NCBI GenBank assembly: GCA_030035585.1
Contig: CM057473.1
Span: 6,870,501 to 6,934,500 of the forward strand
Direction: 5' to 3'
DNA: 64,000 bases
Source of the DNA: Dugong dugon
Lineage: Eukaryota; Chordata; Mammalia; Sirenia; Dugongidae
In this document: positions 59,231 through 64,000 of the stretch, one piece after another
Position numbering within the stretch: position 1 is the first letter of the stretch
Layout: each line of letters starts with the position of its first letter
Program-made: the position numbers and the translations under genes
The notes under the pieces: generated by a model
Seen by the model: only the letters and a program-made list of their open reading frames with translations
Told to the model about the DNA's origin: nothing
Databases searched by the model: none

Positions 59231-60376
59231 TAATGTACTAAATAAGTATGTATTAAGCTTCTGCTAAGATTCAAGATGTTCAATGAAATATATTAATGCA
59301 GCTCTTCAATACATTTCTGAAAGTCCAAAGAGAGTTCCATTAAGTAAGATATATGCACAATTAGAGAAGATAAAGATTATTTGAAAGTAATAATATTATT
59401 TCAAAGATTAGTCATAGGCTACTGTTAATGTTTAAATAATGCTGCTACTATCATAGAATTGCGTTCTCCAAAAGTATAGGCTTTTTTCCACTATTCTACA
59501 AGATGGATTCCCCTGTAGTCCTTTTTAGTTATCTTTTTGTGTGTGACACATATCTATATAGATCCATGTATGAATATACAGAGGATCTATACAGAGGAAT
59601 TTCTTTAAAAATATAAGAAAAATCCCTGTATTTTGACTTCCTATCCACTTACCTATTTTCCTCTTTGATATTATGTATAATTAAGGATTTCTTAGAATTT
59701 CATATACTAGAAATATCTTTGAAAGATATTATTAAATGTCAAAATAATTTAAAACTGAAAATAGAGAAATAATTTTGTCCAAGTCTAAAAAGTCTTAACT
59801 CCAGACTTAAGAACAATCGATTCAATTAAAGAAAAAATATCAACTTTAAAAACAGGGTTAAAATTGAGTTAATTAAGAAAACTTTTACTGAGTCAATAGA
59901 GTTTAAAAACAGTAAAACTCATAAAGAAAAAAATCCTGAGATTAAAAAAAATAGAGTATTCTATCAACCGAAGGATTAACTCGCTAGAAGTTTTGAACGA
60001 TTTTGTAAAAAATCAGCTTTCTTCCTTTTTATTACCCCTGTCAAGACCCAGTAATTTTCTCCTTTGAATTTTTGTTGATACTGTGTGTTTTCACTAATGA
60101 AGTCATGTTGATTAAAGGACCAGTTGAGAATTTTTGTTGTGAGTTATGGCTTTTGAAACTCATTATCTGGGATCGCTTATGTCCCAGCAGTTTCTGGAGA
60201 ACATAAATCCTGCCAATGTTAATGATAAAATCGTTTTTTGTTTTTTGTTTTTCCTTTGAAAATTTGTAAAACACAAGGTTAAACACGAAGGCACCTGGCA
60301 ATGAGCGCACATACATTTTATTCTCGTCTCTGTCTTCTTAGCCTTTTTATTATTTTTCATGAAACTTTTCAAAACA

Positions 60377-60760
60377 TGGTACAATGCATTCTTCCTTGCT
60401 ACAAAAGCAGTACTTACAGCCAAAATAAGTAAAGCAAGGCATTTTTTTTTATCTTGGGAAAATTACCACTACAATGCATTCTTCATTACTGCAAAAGCAG
60501 TACTTAGTGGCAAAATAAATAAAACTAAAGGAATTTGAATCTCAGGAAAATTACCACTACTATGTATTATTCATTATAACAAAAGCAGTACTAACAGCTA
60601 AGAAACAGAACCAGTGGTGCATTCCACCTGTTACATGTGGAAGCAGTGATTGGGCCGTAAGATTGAATGCAGGGTAGGAATAACCTGTAGGAGTTCCACT
60701 CTCTTGAAAAGTACCACTGCGATGCTTTATTCCCTATTGGAAAGGCATTATTTGCTGTTC
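60377..60760 (+). repeat. Diverged tandem repeat, about 3-4 units
   Basis: The phrase 'attaccactacaatgcattcttc' to 'aaaagcagtactta' recurs at about 60380, 60470, 60555 and, weakly, 60712. The first units are about 88-95 bp long; the third carries extra sequence. Confidence 0.75.
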
Positions 60761-62162
60761 AGAAGCTAGAAAAGCATGGAGCCAATAACACCTGGAAACA
60801 ATGAATGGCATAAAGAAGAAAAAGGCCACCATGACTGAATGAAGACTGGCAATAGCTTATGCTTGTGATAACTACATTCTCAAGAGAACATAGTAACTGG
60901 GAAACATAGTGAGGAGGCTTATCTCACAGAAATAAAGGCAAACCTGTAAAAAATTTAGAAAATTCATACATCCGGGAGGTGTCACCTAAGACAATGCTCA
61001 ATCTACACAAAAATGAGGCTCCCACTCAGGATTTTTGAGTTTTATGCATTTCAAAAGGCTCCCACCTTGAGGCTACACATGTTAAAATCAGGCTACCCCC
61101 TTTCCGAAGAACTCCAGAGGCATAAAAAGTGGGTGGGATACCATCTGTCCTATGGGTCTTGGAAGGGCTACCTGTAAATTTTCCTCAGCACTGGAGTTGA
61201 TTCAATCTGTTGGCTTTTTGGATAGACTGGGGCGGTGAGATGGCCCATTCTCAGATGGATTCTTCGAGGATTGTGGACCAAAATTGTGTACGATTCAATA
61301 CAACGTATGAGTCACAGAAACAACAAAACATTGATCCGTCACCTGTCTTCCCAGTTCTTCAAATGTGTGTGCATTACAAAGTTAAGTCAGCAGCCTTACC
61401 CCCTCTATTACACATAAGCATTTCCCACCTTACAATCCACAGGGCAGACATCTTTAAGTCTCCACTTTGCGTGTCCAATGCTACTCCTTTGATGAAAAAC
61501 AATGGGCGTCTGAATTCAGTGGAAGGAACAAGATCTTTCTAGACAAGGAAAGCCTGGGTGTAAGTCCTGTCTAGGTCCCCTACTTAACTAGGTGACCCAG
61601 GCCCTGCTGTTTTGCCAGTTTGTAGCCAATAAAAGGACAAAAGGCATTCTGAGATACCAAGAAGATAAAGTAAGAATTCATTTGTTTTCATGAATCAGAT
61701 TCCTTGGCTTGCATGTGTAGCCCAGGATGAGCTTTGCCTGGAACATGTGTGACCTTGTATGTCCATTGACTCACCCAGATGTGTTTTCCAACTTGACATA
61801 TAGTCCTCTTTTCCCTAGTCCTCACTTTCTGTCTCCAAAGCTGACAAATTTTCATTGAGACTCATAACATGCCAGCCTCTCTCGCACTTATTGCAGTTGC
61901 TATCCTATTCACTGAATTTTTGGGGTGTGAGTGCATGGTAATATCTTTGCTACCTTCCCCAGACTGTTTCCCAGTTCACATGTGGGTGGCTCTTCCCTTC
62001 CTCCCGGGTGTCAGGTATTCAGGATGCTCAATACCCCTCCCACCTCTTTGGCACTCAGCAGCATCCACTCCCGCAAACTCATGCTACCAGCCAGGGCTCC
62101 TCCAGGCAAAGCCCTAGCACTCCCACCTTTATCAAAATCCTCATTACTTCCATGAGACATAT

Positions 62163-62248
62163 CTCAAAAAAGAAGGAAACGAGCCAGTTCACACTAAGTG
62201 GGGAATTCTCCACTTAGTATGAACTGACTTGTTTCCTTCTTTTTTGAG
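62163..62248. repeat. 86-bp near-perfect palindrome
   Basis: The arms 62163-62205 and 62206-62248 are reverse complements with 39 of 43 pairs matching and no spacer. The centre is gaattc. All four mismatches are transitions. I found no convincing target-site duplication and no second copy in the window. Confidence 0.93.
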
Positions 62249-62600
62249 TTGTGCCTTGGGGATGAGATACTTGGATTTTAACAGAGGCAATTGTTAACAC
62301 CGAGACAGGCAGCTCAAGAAATGGGAGGGTGTATTTGGGAGCATGTCCTTCCCAGAAACTGCCTTGTCCACCTACATCAGAAAGATGAATGCTTCCAAGT
62401 TTGGAGCGAATATGGGAATTTTACCTTTGTTGTCCATTTCTTCTTCAGAGACTAGACGTCCCTTCACAACTGCCACTTCTTCTCATTTTTTTCAGCAACA
62501 GCTACATACCAGGGAGGCAGCAAAATCTGGGAACTCTGTAAGGCCATATAGTATTGTTAGTCCTTCTCCCTAAGGTGAAGTAGCATCTCATGGGGTATAT

Positions 62601-62885
62601 TGTGTTGGGGGTCCCCAAGACCACTCTCAGGTGCAACGATTCACTAGAAAGACTCAGAGAACTCAGAAAAAGTGTTATAATTATGGTTATGGTTCAGTAC
62701 AGGAAAGGATACAGATTAAAATGAGCAAAGGGAAAAGGTTCAAAGAGCAGAGTTCAGGAGAAACCAAGTTTCCAGTTGTTCTTTGCCAGAGGAGTCACAT
62801 GGTCAGTGCTTAATTCTCTCAGTAACAATGAGTGACAACATGCAGATAGTATTGCCAACCGCGGAAGCTCACTCAAACCTTGGTT
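62601..62885 (+). repeat. Possible ERVL-type LTR
   Basis: Starts tgtgttgggggtccccaaga; contains gattcactagaaagactcag and gtcagtgcttaattctctca, typical of ERVL-class LTRs. No coding region. Confidence 0.5.
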
Positions 62886-62988
62886 CAACCAGTTGCCTTC
62901 AAGTCATTTCCAACTCATGGAGACTCCATATGAATCAGCATAGAACTGTGCTCCACTGGACTGTCAGTGGCTGATTTTTGGAATGTGC
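62886..62988 (-). repeat. AfroSINE B, head missing
   Basis: Reverse 3' half (agttgccttcaagtcatttc to gtggctgatttttgg). Confidence 0.82.
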
Positions 62989-63488
62989 AGGGTTTAACTA
63001 CCCCAAGCTCATTTAGTTCACCCTTTACTGCACATTGTTGCAATACCCTGAACACAGTGCACTGGGAAGAAGCCTACTTTCAGGACATTTATTTCATGAT
63101 CCATGGTGTGGTAAAATATATTAATTAGGTTAAGATGTAAGTGTATATAAGCAAAGTTTTTCTAAAAACTTTCTTACAGGCATTGAGGAATGTCATTGCA
63201 GCCACATTTTTAATATAAATAAAATGCAAACATAAACATATCTGGAAGAAAAACATTTGCAATGTGGGCCAATTTTCTTTTACATTTACCTAAAATGACT
63301 TGAGAGTTGCTTTTTGGTAAGCAGGCTTCCCCCAAAAGGAAGAAAATTCGGTGGCAGGTTATTAGCACTATAGAATAGTTATAGTAAATGTCTCTTCTGT
63401 CTAAGAAAACATTTTATGTCAAAGAGAAGCATATTTCTAGAATAAATTGTTTTCTTCTTTGGATTTGAAAGGCACTGATGAGACCCAG

Positions 63489-63684
63489 GAGTCCCTGGGT
63501 GGTGCAAACGGTTAATGCCCTTTGCTGCTAACCCTAACACTGGAGGTTTGAGTCCACCAGAGGAGCCTCAGAAGAAAGGCCTGATGACCTACTCCCAAAA
63601 AAACCAGCCATCAAAAACCCTATGGAGCACAGTTCTACTCTGACACACATGAGGTTGCCATGAGTCAGAATTGACAACAGCTGG
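63489..63684 (+). repeat. AfroSINE B with GT tail
   Basis: Best forward B copy: aggagtccctgggtggtgca head and ctctgacacacatgaggttg body. It ends in a GT microsatellite (63684-63711). The flanks tgatgagacc / tgatgaggcc mark the target site. Confidence 0.93.
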
Positions 63685-64000
63685 TGTGTGTGTGTGTATG
63701 TGTGTGTGTGTGATGAGGCCTATAGTTCTGAATATTTTTATTGCCCATCCCAGTGGGAGGCAGCCTTCAGTTTATAAAAAGGTCTTAAACTGAGTTTATT
63801 AAAAGGTCACACTTTTGCAATTCTACTCCTTCTACTTCTCTATCAAATCAATCATCAATCAATTAATAAATACACAGTTTTAAAGTATATTCTCCCCTGA
63901 AAAGGCCCACATTGCCATAGCATAGTAGCTAAGGTTGTCAGCTCTAAAATCTGAGCCTGCACCCTGAGTTGGAATCCTTACTCCTTACCTTATGGTGACA

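Larger units (their letters stand above)
55566..64000 (+). other. GRIK1: GRIK1 intron 6, 5' part
   Basis: The intron continues past the window. 56000-57225 and 57280-58078 show nothing recognisable. 59231-60376 is AT-rich without an identified element. 60761-62162 and 62249-62600 hold no gene I can support. 62989-63488 and 63713-64000 are also unassigned. Confidence 0.9.

Noticed and set aside
60377-60760. CRISPR-like repeat array
   Set aside because: This is a mammalian nuclear sequence and the units are long, diverged and contiguous, without unique spacers.
55566-64000. Next GRIK1 exon (TEAALMYDAV...)
   Set aside because: Looked for but not found, so exon 7 lies beyond the window.
1-64000. 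A new multi-gene biological system
   Set aside because: The window is intron and exon sequence of a single known neuronal gene plus mobile elements. No cluster of unknown genes is present.

Overview
This is a 64 kb piece of mammalian nuclear DNA lying inside one gene, GRIK1 (kainate-type ionotropic glutamate receptor subunit GluK1), transcribed on the + strand. Five consecutive coding exons can be read with canonical splice sites and unbroken phase: 13155-13322 (168 bp), 16680-16937 (258 bp), 28575-28756 (182 bp), 51719-51772 (54 bp) and 55392-55565 (174 bp). They correspond to exons 2-6 and encode most of the first two thirds of the extracellular amino-terminal domain. The signal-peptide exon, the ligand-binding domain, the membrane segments and both gene ends lie outside the window. 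Everything else is intron: the end of intron 1 (1-13154), introns 2 to 5, and the start of intron 6 (55566-64000).

The host is an afrotherian mammal, most likely a paenungulate such as elephant, manatee or hyrax. The introns are packed with about fifty copies of AfroSINE-type tRNA-derived SINEs, in two forms called A and B here. They also hold several fragments of an RTE (BovB-like) LINE, a second SINE with a tRNA-Gly-like head, and the 3' end of what looks like an afrotherian L1. These are mixed with older elements shared by all eutherians: L2, MIR, MaLR/MLT1-like LTRs, MER5A, other hAT fragments and Tc1/mariner-like MITEs. Many young SINEs sit inside older elements and keep target-site duplications, so the order of insertion can be read.

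Layout. 1-13154 is intron 1, with an L2 broken by a SINE and an LTR (2940-4590), an RTE copy inside an AfroSINE B (7070-8628), a mariner-like MITE (9288-9607) and a SINE-in-SINE (10244-10610). 13155-16937 holds exons 2 and 3 in a SINE-poor stretch. 16938-28574 is intron 3, with a large composite tetranucleotide array (20570-21320). 28757-51718 is the long intron 4, the richest in nested insertions: a MER5A nest with a local duplication (30197-31050), a hAT-like element with a three-arm structure (33452-33838), a poly(A)-tailed minus-strand retrocopy (34398-35032), an L1 3' end (37480-38182), an unidentified minus-strand ORF fragment (42180-42460) and RTE pieces. 51719-55565 holds exons 5 and 6, with a truncated SINE only about 55 bp upstream of exon 5. 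55566-64000 is intron 6, with a diverged tandem repeat (60377-60760) and an 86-bp near-perfect palindrome (62163-62248).

I found no new gene system. The notable signals are structural: the palindrome, the three-arm hAT-like element, the retrocopy, the unidentified ORF fragment and the composite array. Repeat family names and comparisons with human proteins are from memory, not from a search.
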